This document shows positions 22,190-32,816 of a stretch of DNA of 64,000 bases, piece by piece. How positions within the stretch are numbered: position 1 is the first letter of the stretch; each line of letters begins with the position of its first letter. The notes beneath the pieces are model-generated. The model was not told the origin of the DNA. It made no database searches and saw only the letters and a list, made by a program, of their open reading frames with translations. Source of the stretch: Solea solea. Its lineage: Eukaryota > Chordata > Actinopteri > Pleuronectiformes > Soleidae. The stretch spans positions 7,499,594 to 7,563,593 of the forward strand of contig NC_081136.1 in the NCBI RefSeq assembly GCF_958295425.1, given 5' to 3'. A program made the position numbers and the translations under genes.

Positions 22190-22277
22190 ATTGTCTTTTG
22201 GTTCACCTTGGTCTCAGAGTTAAAATGACTGTTTAATATTTTCTTTCACAGCTGAAAAGAAAAAAAAACACCTTAGC
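22190..22277 (+). repeat. direct repeat, right copy (partner at 20456)
   Basis: This is the second copy of the ~90-bp block described at 20456, starting just after the minisatellite. The pair brackets unique DNA and the minisatellite. Confidence 0.8.
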
Positions 22278-24194
22278 TTTATTATTTACTATTATTTTCT
22301 CTTTGGGACACTTTATTACTTGAATTATAATGTCTTAATCCATTTTCCTGAGCCTTTGTATGTTTTTGTTTTAGCTATTCTTGTTTCGCACAAGTAAAAA
22401 TTTGCACAGCATCACATAAAAAAAAAAGCAGCCATTTCATTTCCTACGCATCTGCCTCTAGAATAAATAAACACACTCTTATTGTGTTCTGCCAGCGTTT
22501 GCCTTAATCTCAGCAAATCCCTTTAAATGAGGCAAAGCGTGACATCTGCATGAATTAGGATGAGAAAATATACGTCTCACTACTGCTAATCAGGCAATCA
22601 CAATATAACTGCTATGACCACTGCAGTAAATATAATACATAACTTGACCAACTGGACTTTATTAAGGAAGAGGAATTAATAATGTTATGAAGTTGAAGTC
22701 CAGGTCACCCTTGAAAAAGTACTTCTTAATCAGAATTAGATTTTTCCTGGTTTAAACAAAGGTTACAAATAAACAAACTAATAAAGTGGCCTTAAAAAGC
22801 TGCCATGGACCTGAACATCATGTGCCTCTGTAATATAGTTTGGACAAATCGAAACTCTGGTTTTAATATATTAATGAATATAATATAATCCAGTAGCATA
22901 ACTGGCAGATACAACATGGATAAACTGCATAAACAAACACTGATTGCTTATATTAAAACCGCCACTGTTGTTTACCATAAACCCACACAGCGGTGGCGCA
23001 CTGACGCACGTCGACCTGCGCTGACGTACATCAAGGTACGCCGCGTTTCTATTTTTCCCCCCAGCGCTGACACGCCCCACTGCTCGTCGGGAAATCTGCA
23101 ATTTCACAGTATTTATTAAACAGATTCTCCTATGGCACAGAAATGATGCGACATGTGACGCATGTTAGTCGCTTTGTGTTGTTCGAGCTTCACAAACACT
23201 GGACTCGAGCTCACGGTGGGATTACAGGCCGGGTATAACATCAACACTGACACATTGTGAGGCTGTTTTCTCAGACAAAGCTCCTCCAGAAACTGATCCA
23301 TCTATGCCATGCTACTCTTGACTGGTGAAGTGACCTTAATGTATTCATTAATAAAGTGGCACCGTCTTTAACGACTAATATATACCACACAAAAAAGATA
23401 ACACCGAAAATTGATACTTGACACACAAGACAAATTACGTCTATCATTGAAGCCCTCATACTTGAATGATATGTCATCTGTCTTTGTCCTCCCAAACAAT
23501 AGACAAAAAGCTGTTTCTTAAGATTCGGATTGTTTTTATTAGGAGGTGAACAACAAAAATGTCTCCAGCAGCATCGGCAGCAGCTTCGAGCTGATTTGAC
23601 AGTCTGCCAAACTCCAGCTGTTTCCTGGTCAATGTGCTGTCAGTGTCTCTGCATTTGACACATGCAGTTCTTATTGTTTTTCACGAGTAAAGAAAATGCT
23701 CTTGCGTTACATCTGTTAACGTTAAGCCAGATGTCGAAATTTGATTTACATTTCATGTATTACTTCTCATCTAATGTTCCGGTAAATGATAATGCTGTTC
23801 AGCTGCGCTAATGCGTTGCGGCCTAAGGCCCATTTATACTCGGAGACGGACGGAGCCTTTCGTTCGTACTTTGCATTCTTTTCTGATACACATATACAGA
23901 AATATTAAAATGCCCTTTTACACCACTGAGTAATATTCCCCATTAATATGACAATTTACATTAGCGGTCTTGCAAACCCCCACCACGAAACCCTCAATTC
24001 TATTTTGGATCAAGCACAATAAGTTACCTCTTCAACGGTCGCTATGTTTGTTGATGCCTGCAACTTTGTACTCGGCACTTCCCTCTAGACAAATTATTCC
24101 ATAAACGTCCATATCATCGCAAAAGACGCACGTAGGTATGTGTATTAGTGACAGAAATAATGTTTGGGACGGACCGAGAGACAGTCTAGGCCTG
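22278..24194. other. mostly unique non-coding DNA
   Basis: The part from about 23830 (GGCCCATTTATACTCGGAGA) to 24180 has the texture of a decayed fish MITE with GACGCACG/GGACGGACG words, but the ends are not convincing. No gene is seen. Confidence 0.4.
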
Positions 24195-24625
24195 TTCCTG
24201 TCAGTTAAGTTAGCTTCCTGATAGGCGGGAGCCTGTTAGCTGCCAGGCCTAGCATGACTGGAGCTTCAACTACTAACACTACTAAAGTTTTGCTCTACTA
24301 AAGTACAGCCCTGCTGTTCAGTAACACAGGAGGACTTACGTAAAATCATAATACTGTCCAGCTGTGCTCATGTGTCGAGGCTTAGTCTCCAGTCATGCTA
24401 GGCCTGTTAGCTCGCTGCCTCCTACTAACAGCAAGCTAACGAGCCTAGCATGAGTGGCGCTTCAATTATGAAGTTCTTGTGATAAGTCCAATCTCAGCAG
24501 TAAATCCTGCTGTGCAGTAGCGACTACCAAAGAAGGACTTAAATAAATCATAATACTGTCCAGCTGTGCTCAATTATCACGGCTTAGTCTTCAGTCATGC
24601 TAGGCCTGTGAGCTTCCTGCTCATT
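24195..24625. repeat. tandem duplication, ~200-bp unit, with inverted arms
   Basis: ATACTGTCCAGCTGTGCTCA occurs at 24351 and 24553 (202 bp apart). GCCTAGCATGA-TGG-GCTTCAA occurs at 24247 and 24443 (196 bp). The word TCATGCTAGGC (as in CAGTCATGCTAGGCCTG) also appears inverted (CCTAGCATGA), so adjacent units can pair as a hairpin of about 30 bases around 24393-24460. No coding content. Confidence 0.85.
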
Positions 24626-25779
24626 TCGAACATGTCCAATCAGCACTTAGAACAGGAAAGAACAGTCAGAATCTTAGACACCACCTGCTTTTTCTTTCAC
24701 ATTGTTTGATGCTTGACAACCAGTAAGCACGAAGGCCGTGTGCATGGAGATCACACATGAAGCTGATTCACGAGAAAACAATCTTTGGCTCCTTAATGAC
24801 ACTTTCGATGATGTGAAAAGGCTGGAGCCGAGAGGACGATTTCTCCCCGTGGTGTGGGAAAACTGTTGCACTCCACACTGGAAACAATCTGCCCAGTGGG
24901 TGCTTGAGGGCAAAGCGGTGACCGCTTGCATCGTCAAGGGTTTGATTCAAGAGCCCTCCCTTTTCTCTATCCTCTGGTGTGCAGCAGACTCTTCATGGAC
25001 AAAGATGCTGATTCACCTTCCTTCTCCGCTCGGGTTGTGATGTAGCGTCAGATAAAGGACAGGATGGACGTTGGCGGGGGCTTTCAACTGATTTGTCCGT
25101 GTTCATCAAGAACACAGGCTGAGGATAAAACTGGGCACCTTTAAGAAGCTGTTGACTGCTGTTTTGTGTGAATACTGCAGGAGTCTCCTGCTGTAGTCAA
25201 AGAAACAACACTGAGCAAGGAGGCAAAGAACACTACAAGAATCTGTGGGCATGTGCATGGGAGGGGGGAGATAAATGAAAGGATACAGTGCACAAGGCTG
25301 GTATTCATTGTGATTTGAAAAGCAACGTAAAGATCAGAGAAACTGTGGGCCGGCACATATGGATAAAAAAGTGAAACTTCCTCCATTTCCCCCAATATGA
25401 GCAAAAACTTAAAGAAACAATAATGAAATCAATGCGCTACAGTTCATTCTGTTGTGTCAGTGTTTATGTTGAGGAGGCAAAAACCAACACAAACTCTCGA
25501 GGATAAGAATCGTTTTAGTCGAAAAAAATAACTGAAAAAACAAGCTGCACACACTGTATACAACTCAACTAAACCCCACTCATATTTCATGACCTGTCCA
25601 ACATATGTTGCTGTGTTTTAAGGTTACAAATAAGATTTAAGTTTAGTTTAGTAGGATTCCAGTTTGCCAATACACGAGGCAACTTTTCCTGGGAATTCCA
25701 CGTTGATTGATGGATTGAGTGATTGGGTCGATGGCAAGAATACATAAAGAAATATGGAGAAAGAAACTCTCCACAAGCC
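24626..25779. other. unique non-coding DNA
   Basis: The open frame at 24738-25040 (plus, 100 codons) has no recognised domain. Nothing else is seen. Confidence 0.45.
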
Positions 25780-25780
25780 A

Positions 25781-26201
25781 TGTTTCCATCATGGTACAGT
25801 TTGGTACGGATTGGAATGGTAAAGCCCTCGGTCAGGCTTGCGTTTCAACTGAGAACAGTTGACTTAGTAGGCGATGTGTGTGCTGCGCCAGATGGCCGAG
25901 TCAGCGAGATATATAGCGAGACGTCGTACCGGTGCGCCGACAATGAACTACGACGTTCCAACGCGACACGACAGACAACATATAGCTCAGTTTGTGGCTG
26001 AGAATAGACTGCGGGCGTAGAAGGGGACACTTTTCTGTCACCCAATCAGCTGACTGTCGTGGGTCTGGCTCCATCTGTACCGTACCATTACCCTGGTACC
26101 CCAAAGGAAGGATACCAAAACTGGAACAGTTGGGGTGGGTTACTTTGGTACTATTCTTAATGGAAACGCAAAAACCAAACCGTTCCACTTGGTGGAAACA
26201 C
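25781..26201. mobile_element. TIR MITE, 'GTTTCCATCATGG' type
   Basis: The left end is TGTTTCCATCATGGTACAG and then TTTGGTACGG. The right end, reverse-complemented, is TGTTTCCACCAAGTGGAACG followed by GTTTGGT. The inverted repeats cover roughly 25-28 bases with a few mismatches. A second internal inverted pair exists, GGTACGG..CCGTACC and GGTACTATTCTTAATGGAAACG. Length is about 420 bp and no open frame is recognisable. It is a typical non-autonomous DNA transposon of fish. No clear target-site duplication is seen. Confidence 0.75.
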
Positions 26202-27606
26202 GTCATTTGATGCTCTATAGATCGGCTTCAGTAGGAACATGGAAGACTACATCCTTTTTTTATGGACTAGTCCAGTTCTGGGTGGGAGCTCTATCATCAT
26301 TTTCAACTTGGGCTTTGCAAAAGTCAACCATTCATTTTACATAGACATTAAAGCCCCCATTTTGCTAATTTCAAGGTCAATTTCAAGTATTTTTAGTGCT
26401 CTGCTCTAAAGCCATTTTTAGGCCCACCCTGAAACTATTGTACACACACTCAGTGTCTGGTACACACTACCATTAACAGACAACGATGAAAATCCTACAC
26501 AACATTGAGTGTTAACTTCAACCTGCCTTGGTGGTCTTAAAATTAAAACGGCATGAGAGCAGTGGAGGACGAACGATCCGTGGGGACTAAGACGGACGGA
26601 GGGAATAAAGGATTAACATCTAAGCGTGCAATCATCTGCTGTGTATGTAATTGGTGGAGAGGGGGGAAAAGCACGGCCCCTTCCCTGCTGCAAGTCTTGA
26701 ACGACGCTGTTTTCCATTGCTGTACGTTCTCATCCCCTCATGCCTGGAGGCTTTACAGTTGTCTCAATAGGGGGCAAAGACCGGGACATCAAAGGCCACT
26801 GAAATAACAGACACACCTTTAAATGTACCTCTACGGGCTTCGTGAAAATGCCACCTGCATTCAGCACGTTTGATCCAGCCGGAGGACGTCTGGAAAGTGT
26901 TCCTGCAAATGATTGCGCTGAATTGATTTTCAAGCTTTTTGACATACTGTATGTTGGTTGCCACGGTAGCAATGGAGACATTCTTGTCACATATTGTTGC
27001 GAGTGCAAAACAAACTGTACCACTCTGGTGTTGTGATATGTGTCACTGGCAGCCATTAGCCACATTCTGCAGTTTGCTCCGGTGCGAAAATAATACTAAT
27101 GGTAAAGGCCTGGAGAGGTGATGCTGTGTGCCAAGAGACATAAGGGAAAAAGAGAATGACATTAGAATATGAGATCGGAATTCATTTCAGGGAGACTCAT
27201 CATCCTTCTTCTTCAAACCAACTACCAAAAGCTAAAGTGAACAACATACTTTAGGTATCATTGGACTATAATTCCATAAAAAAGCCTTTTAGCATAATGT
27301 AGATGAAAGAGGGAAAGACTTCTGCACCTCCTCTGAACCAGGCTCTGAATCCAGACGTGGAGGAATCTGGATGGAATATAAAAGTGAATGTAGTCTTCTG
27401 GTTGCAAGACAAAATACTGATTCATTGGTGACACGGAAGCAAAAAGGCATCTGTTGGATGATGGAAGATGTCAGTCACGCTGTATTTGCTCGGATATGTT
27501 GGGCTTCTTCTAGTTTTTTTCCTGTAAATGTGAACACAACTTGTGAAGTTGATGTCATCAAGTTTGAAGTCCCAGTTGTTTTTGCAACCAGTGTTATCAT
27601 CCCCGG
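26202..27606. other. unique non-coding DNA
   Basis: Several overlapping small frames (26.7-27.1 kb) have no domain character. No repeat is recognised. Confidence 0.45.
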
Positions 27607-27722
27607 ATGGCTACGGTAGCTCAGTGGTAAAGCAAGTCATCTTTCAACTCGAAGGTGTGAGTGAAGGTGAGTGGTCATCAAGACGAGAACAGCGCTTTAT
27701 AAATACAGACCCTTTACCAATT
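27607..27722 (+). mobile_element. tRNA-derived SINE with large internal deletion
   Basis: A head with an A box (GGCTACGGTAGCTCAGTGG, then TAAAGC) and CATCTTTCAACTCGAAGGT runs directly into the SINE's terminal section, GTGGTCATCAAGACGAGAAC and AGCGCTTTATAAATACAGAC. Compared with the 17.3 kb copy, about 150 bases, including the B box, are missing. The A box and the tail remain intact. Confidence 0.82.
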
Positions 27723-27765
27723 ATCCAACAAATCGTTAATTCCTGGCAGAAAAAACCTTTTTCGA

Positions 27766-27932
27766 CAACAGAAGAAGTATGATAGTCATCCGAGCCTCGA
27801 CCTGGCCAAACTTCTTTGGTAGGAATGAATCCTATTATGTGTCCAGTCTTGTCCCGCCACCTGATGGTGAGGTGGGATATTACAGGACCCTGACACGCTA
27901 GTATACCAGGGTCCGCGGGCCTTATGGACTCT
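27766..27932 (+). repeat. dispersed repeat, copy 1 (partner at 49836)
   Basis: AACAGAAGAAGTATGATAGTCATCC-type sequence, CTTCTTTGGTAGGAATG, a GTCCAGTCTTGTCCCGCCACC segment, GATGGTGAGGTGGGATA, TACAGGACCCTG and GTATACCAGGG all recur in the same order at 49836-50090. Relative to that copy this one lacks about 80 internal bases. The class is unknown. Confidence 0.75.
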
Positions 27933-28206
27933 TCCATTGGCTCACAACAAAGTATTTAAAATACTTTCTAATAGACAATTCATTAATACTTGTCTCAAAC
28001 GCTACAGAAACAGAATTCTGATAATATTCAGCTAGAAGCCTTTAAGAAAGTGACATCAACACGCGCAAATAAACATTTATTCCGTGAAAACAAGCAATAC
28101 TTGATCTAATGTCCTGTGGCGAGCATTAGTCTTCCCTCAAACACACACGCAGCGGGCCTGACGCATCACTTTGACAGATCCCTCTGTACATCTTCGTCCC
28201 AGGGGA
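27933..28206. other. unique non-coding stretch
   Basis: Nothing is recognised. Confidence 0.5.
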
Positions 28207-28238
28207 CGGGGGGGGTGGGGGGTGGGGGGTGGGGGTGG
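28207..28238 (+). repeat. G-rich tract, quadruplex-type
   Basis: Five G runs of 5 to 7 bases are separated by single T residues. This is an almost ideal sequence for a short-loop parallel G-quadruplex on the plus strand. It sits in otherwise ordinary DNA. Confidence 0.85.
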
Positions 28239-28465
28239 CTTCGACTAAATAAACATTACAACAGTCTCCACGGGGATTAGCCTAATGTGCAGCGGTGTAG
28301 CACCAGCGATGTGTGGCTTTAATTGTCCCCTAAATTAAACACGCAGCGGTTTATTTTCAAATCTCATAAATCTCATAATCCTTCGTCACCCTCTGTTGCA
28401 TTTTTATCAATCAACGATAAAACTTTAATGGAACTTCCTTGGTGCGGATTTTTCCAAAAACAAGC
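28239..28465. other. unique non-coding stretch
   Basis: Nothing is recognised. Confidence 0.5.
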
Positions 28466-28503
28466 CCTTTCCTTTCCTTTCCTTTCATTTCCTTTCCTTT
28501 CCT
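28466..28503. repeat. (TTTCC)n microsatellite
   Basis: Seven pentamer units with one TTTCA variant. Confidence 0.95.
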
Positions 28504-28560
28504 CCTAGGTTCTGACTTGTACCACTTTGAAAGACAAAGTGAGGCTTGATCACAAACTTG

Positions 28561-28583
28561 CACACACACACACACACACACAC
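28561..28583. repeat. (CA)n microsatellite
   Basis: Eleven CA units. Confidence 0.95.
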
Positions 28584-29028
28584 CCCATTTTTCATCAGTG
28601 CTGGTAATTTATTAGCCAATTAGGAATGATGAAAGCACACAGTTCTGGAGTCAGTGATTACCACCTCGGCGCAATGATGAAATTCATCATTCTCGCTGTT
28701 GAAGCCGAGAGGACGCGTTTCCTCACATGAGCAATAGGGAGGATGACGGAGGCCAGTGGTGAGGAATCAAAACGACAACTACAGCCATTAATCCCTTTCC
28801 TCTTTCCTTCGACATCTTATAAATATTCAGTCTGTGGCGGCACAAGGGCTTTTTCCTTCTCTCGTGGCTGCAGAGGAAGACACAGGACTCCACAGGGCTC
28901 ACAGTGCACCTTCAGCGTTATGGAGCTTTTATTCTAATGGAGTTTACGTTTACTGGAGGTTCACATGGACGCCCACAGAGGTGAGCGCTCTAGAAGGCAA
29001 CAGTGAACCTGCTCCTCCACTAAACATA
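28584..29028. other. unique non-coding stretch
   Basis: Nothing is recognised. Confidence 0.5.
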
Positions 29029-29225
29029 TTAACCCTTTAACACCTAAGCCTCAAAAGGTCCATTTGGACTTTTTTTTTTTCTTATTTTAACCAGAAAAGG
29101 GACAGAAAATGTGCCTTTGTCCATTTTTCCAGAATAAGTTATTTAGTTAAGTTATTTACAACTTAATGCATATTAAAATAGTGTATTAACAATTTAAAAT
29201 GAATTTGTGAAATTTGGAAATACGT
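29029..29225 (+). mobile_element. TTAA-flanked piggyBac-like MITE, copy 2 (5' end)
   Basis: TTAA (29029-29032) is followed by CCCTTTAACACCTAAGCC. The family body follows to AATTTAAAATGAATTTG. The right half is absent. An expanded T tract (about 10) sits in the same place as T tracts in the other copies. Confidence 0.8.
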
Positions 29226-29261
29226 CGCTTTACATCACGACTAAAAATGCGCCGAAAAACG

Positions 29262-29396
29262 AATCATAATTTTGACTCAACAACACATAAGAAGACAAAC
29301 CACCCCCCCACATTTTTTAAAGCCTGAATATGTGACCTATAAACACCCCCCCCCAGGATGTCCATATAAGGCGTTGTGTATTATTACCATGGGTTA
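29262..29396 (+). repeat. dispersed repeat, partner of 7585-7735
   Basis: This is the inverted partner of the 7.6 kb repeat. It retains about 25 bases (CTTATG...ACCACCCCCCC region) that are missing there between two ATGTG/CACAT words. Its C run is only 10-11 bases. Confidence 0.8.
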
Positions 29397-29700
29397 TTGT
29401 GTCCAGTGTCATAAAAATCACCAAACAGCAGAAAGATGAAACACTTTTACTCTTACCTGCATCACGTGGATGAAGATCAGTGACGGCACATGTGGAAAAA
29501 AAAAAGTAGAAAAGAGACAAAGTCATTAGTTGAAGGTCAAACCAACACCTGTCACCCTAATAGGAACGAATAGTACTCAGTAGGTCGGACACATAGATGC
29601 AAAAGGGCCGCGGCGGAGCGTCATTAGCCCTCGTTCCCGTTTATGATGAAAGGTTGACGGAGCAGCCAATCTACACCTACATGTCCTTCACAGGCAGCCG
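29397..29700. other. unique non-coding stretch
   Basis: Nothing is recognised. Confidence 0.5.
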
Positions 29701-29760
29701 TACCTTGATTGGCCGCATGATTCTGCTGTGTATTTAGGCTAATAGCGTGGGTGATGAGAG
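29701..29760 (+). promoter_or_regulatory. possible promoter upstream of candidate exon
   Basis: An inverted CCAAT box (GATTGGC at 29708) lies about 50 bases before the purine-rich, CpG-containing stretch that leads into the CAG repeat. No TATA box is evident. It is proposed only because of the splice-site and GC features just downstream. Confidence 0.15.
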
Positions 29761-29836
29761 TGCACAGAGCCGAGGACGTGAGCGAGGAGTTTCCTTCTCC
29801 TTTTTTTTTTTACGTGATCTCCCCCCCTCTCTTCTC

Positions 29837-29869
<33 letters not shown>

Positions 29870-30058
29870 AGAGGCCGCGGAGACGAGCGCTGCTGCCATT
29901 CATCACTGTTAAGTGCCTCAGCTCATGAGATGAGATGTGAGAGAGAATGAATGACAGAGATGTATGTCTCCACATGAATCATTTCTCTCTTTTTTTTCCT
30001 TCTTCTGCAGTTGAGGCTGTTTTTTTTTGGTATGACAAGGCAGGACGTCTCTGAAGAG
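29755..30058 (+). other. candidate 5' exon with CAG repeat and strong donor
   Basis: The stretch holds a CAG array (29838-29869), a short CpG-rich run (AGAGGCCGCGGAGACGAGCG), then a T-rich tract ending CTTCTTCTGCAG at 30010. A 48-base piece follows and ends GAAGAG|GTGAGTG at 30058, a near-consensus donor. Within that piece is ATGACAAGGCAGGACGTC (Met-Thr-Arg-Gln-Asp-Val), which would leave three codons before the donor. It could be one long 5' exon or a small exon 30011-30058 between acceptor and donor. The short peptide is not recognised, and no downstream coding exon is visible in the window. Confidence 0.25.
29838..29869. repeat. (CAG)n trinucleotide repeat
   Basis: Ten to eleven perfect CAG units. 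It reads as poly-Ala in the long plus frame and poly-Leu on the minus strand, neither of which is supported as coding. Confidence 0.96.
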
Positions 30059-30060
30059 GT

Positions 30061-30744
30061 GAGTGTCGAACAAAGAGAAGTGGGAGAGGGATTTGCCGAC
30101 AGGGGGGATATTTTTTCAATTTAGAAAAAAACAAAACAAAGGAAGAAGGGTTGATTTTCTTGGCGTCTTTTATCCGTACAGAATGAGAATTATTACCACT
30201 CAGAGAAGCAGAACACGCCTACAAAACTGAGCCTCATCCACAGGCAAAATGGAGTGGAATGGCTCCGACTCACTTCAACAAAACAACAAATCACTAAAAA
30301 TTGCTCCTTTGGAGTTTTATTACAAGAGACTTCCTTCGGAGGCACCAAATCTAAATCTTGAGTAAAGTACATTTCTGCAAGACTTCTTCAGTTATGTCTC
30401 ATAATACATACAGTAGATTAAGTCACTTCCAGAACAGACAGAGTGGCACTCCCCGGTGTTTTTAGAACTCACTCTAACGCTATTACCGTGCAAAGTCTTT
30501 GAAGTTTAAGACAAGGCTGGTGTCAGAGAGAGAGAGTGGAAAAAGAGATGCCTTCAAAGCAGCAGAGAATGCGTCTCCGTTTGTGTTTTAATCACTGAAA
30601 TATTGATATATGGGGGGAAAACTGGTATGTAGGGGAAGTGCTAACACTCGTCGTCACGCGTGTCAAACGTAAAGCCCTCAGCTTCAACTCAGTCCTTTCA
30701 TTTAAACTCTCATGAGAAGCTACGGAAGATTGCAATACTTGTTT
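30061..30744. other. unique non-coding DNA
   Basis: Nothing is recognised after the candidate donor site. Confidence 0.5.
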
Positions 30745-31258
30745 AAGACTTTTATTGCAGAGCGTATCGCACTTTGCATTACTGCAACTACGCAACATTT
30801 TGTGCTTTCGGGGACAAAAAAGCGTTTTCTGAAAGCTGAGAAGTTGCACGTCAAAGCCAACGTGTGGTTATTACGGTAACTTCACTTGCGTCTTTGTCAC
30901 CAGAGAGGAGAGAGTTGGAAAAAACGCCTGTACGTATATCAGTTTCCATTTTTTGGCCTCTTTTTGGACATTGAGACAAAAACTCAAACAAATGTTATTT
31001 TAAATATGTTTTATACTGTTCAAAGTTCAAATTTCCGGTGTTTAAGTGCAATCTTTTTGTTTTTCTTCAGTTTAAATCGTTAATACACTATTTTAACATG
31101 CAGTATTTATAATTGTAAATGACTGCCAGATATTGAAAGTTATTCATGAAAAATGGGCAAAAGCACTTAATTTAAGGACATTTTCTGACCCTTTTCATGG
31201 TTAAAATAAGCAAAAAAGTCCAGACAGATATTTTGAGGCTTAGGTGTAAAAGGGTTAA
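30745..31258 (-). mobile_element. TTAA-flanked piggyBac-like MITE, copy 3, near complete
   Basis: On the minus strand it begins TTAA (31255-31258), then CCCTTTTACACCTAAGCC. It contains all body blocks, including CGTTTAAACTG..GAAGAAAA, CTCTCTCCTCTCTGGTGAC and TTACCGTAATAACCACACG. It ends near 30745 with the GTAGTGCA/TGCAATAAAA zone, where the distal TTAA seems lost. At about 514 bp it gives the family's approximate full length. Confidence 0.8.
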
Positions 31259-32339
31259 AAAGCTGAGGTCGAGAAGATTCTGATTTTATATGTGAGATAA
31301 AAACGGTGATAAACGGTGACAAAATAAATGAACACTTTTAAGAAATGGTTAAAAGTTAAGGTCTAAGTCAACCAAATTATGCACAATTAATAAATCACAC
31401 ATAATAAAAGCACAGTTGTTTCCATTTTGTGAAATTATACGGGGGAGGTTATTCATGTAATACAAACTTCTCCAGAACTTTTCCTGCCATTCGTCTTTGA
31501 GTCAACTTTCCCCAAATTGTTTGGAGTGAGCCAATGTGACAAAACAGCTGAATTCATGGGGAGTGAGTGGGCGAAGTTTTCAACACACACTCGCACCCCT
31601 CGTGAATTAAAGTTCAATTTTCCTGCTGTTGTGAACTCGTCCGATCCAGAGTATCGCCTGCTGCTTTCTTCAGGTTCCAATTTTCCAAACATTTACAGGT
31701 TTTGACAATTCTTTCTTTCTGTCTTTCACACATGGTATTTTTACAATCTTGTATCTCTACATTCCTAAAAATTGCAAAGCTACGAGTTGGATCAATTTAC
31801 CACCACAACTGTGTAGAGTGACAAAAACATCTTTATTGAAACCTGTCCCACGTACAGAGGTGTCATGATTATGCATATTTTAACATCCGAGCACAGACGA
31901 GGTAGAAAGTGAGCGTCTGCTGCCTAATTTTGCCGACTGGAAGCCAGTGTGATATTTGCAGACAGCTGTTAGCTAATGTTTGCTCCCCATCAGGGAAGCA
32001 GAAGAATCCACACACTACACATCTCTGTAGACAGAGATTATATCTAGCAGCGGAGCCTAAACTGAGCCCAGATCAGTCGGCACAGTCTATTGACAGTCTG
32101 CTTCTCTTGTGGATGAACGGTAATCTCGAGATTTACGACAAGATAGACAAAAAGTCTGACAAACCATGTCACGGAGGCTATCGAAACACGAGAGAACACA
32201 AAGATGTCCATAGTTTTTTTTGTTGTTGTTTGTGCAACGCTGTAGCTGTGAGATAATATGTACAGAATAACTTCTAAAAAAATTAGGTTTCAAAGAGTCC
32301 ATGATCAAGAAAATCAAGAAATTCCCCTTGAAATTCCCT
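31259..32339. other. unique non-coding DNA
   Basis: The open frame at 31909-32256 (plus, 115 codons) is Ser/Leu/Cys-mixed with no domain I know. Nothing else is recognised. Confidence 0.45.
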
Positions 32340-32340
<1 letters not shown>

Positions 32341-32392
<52 letters not shown>

Positions 32393-32395
32393 TAA

Positions 32396-32446
<51 letters not shown>
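32341..32446. repeat. (AT)n microsatellite, ~105 bp
   Basis: A long alternating AT array with AAAT and ACAT interruptions near 32388-32410. It is self-complementary and likely to extrude as a cruciform or slip. The minus-strand Tyr-Ile frame is an artefact. Confidence 0.97.
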
Positions 32447-32454
<8 letters not shown>

Positions 32455-32816
32455 GCTACATATGTGTAGGGGCACCGAAATAAAAAAAAGTCATAATTCT
32501 TAATTTAAAAATTCTCTGACTTCTTTAATCTCAGAAGCTGCTTCCGTATTTGACGCATATTTTTAGTCGACAAAAGATTGAATCACTTTTATTTATCGCC
32601 TTGATCTCGAAATAAGAGGTGTTTTTATTTTAATTAATTATTTGTTTCTTTCTAATCTACAGGGAGCCACTGCTTGTAAATTTTAGTCACCTTCATGTAG
32701 TAGTTTTTTCCAGTTTTCATCACACTTTATACATTACGTGATGCAATTACGTGATGTTGTTTTTATTGCACTGAGGCTCATAGCACCACACATTTCCACT
32801 ACATAAAACATATTAT
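32447..32816. other. AT-rich unique stretch
   Basis: Nothing is recognised. Confidence 0.5.

Noticed and set aside
29739..29975. Minus-strand frame with poly-Leu and plus-strand frame with poly-Ala
   Set aside because: Both come from translating the CAG repeat. Neither has a signal or motif beyond the homopolymer.
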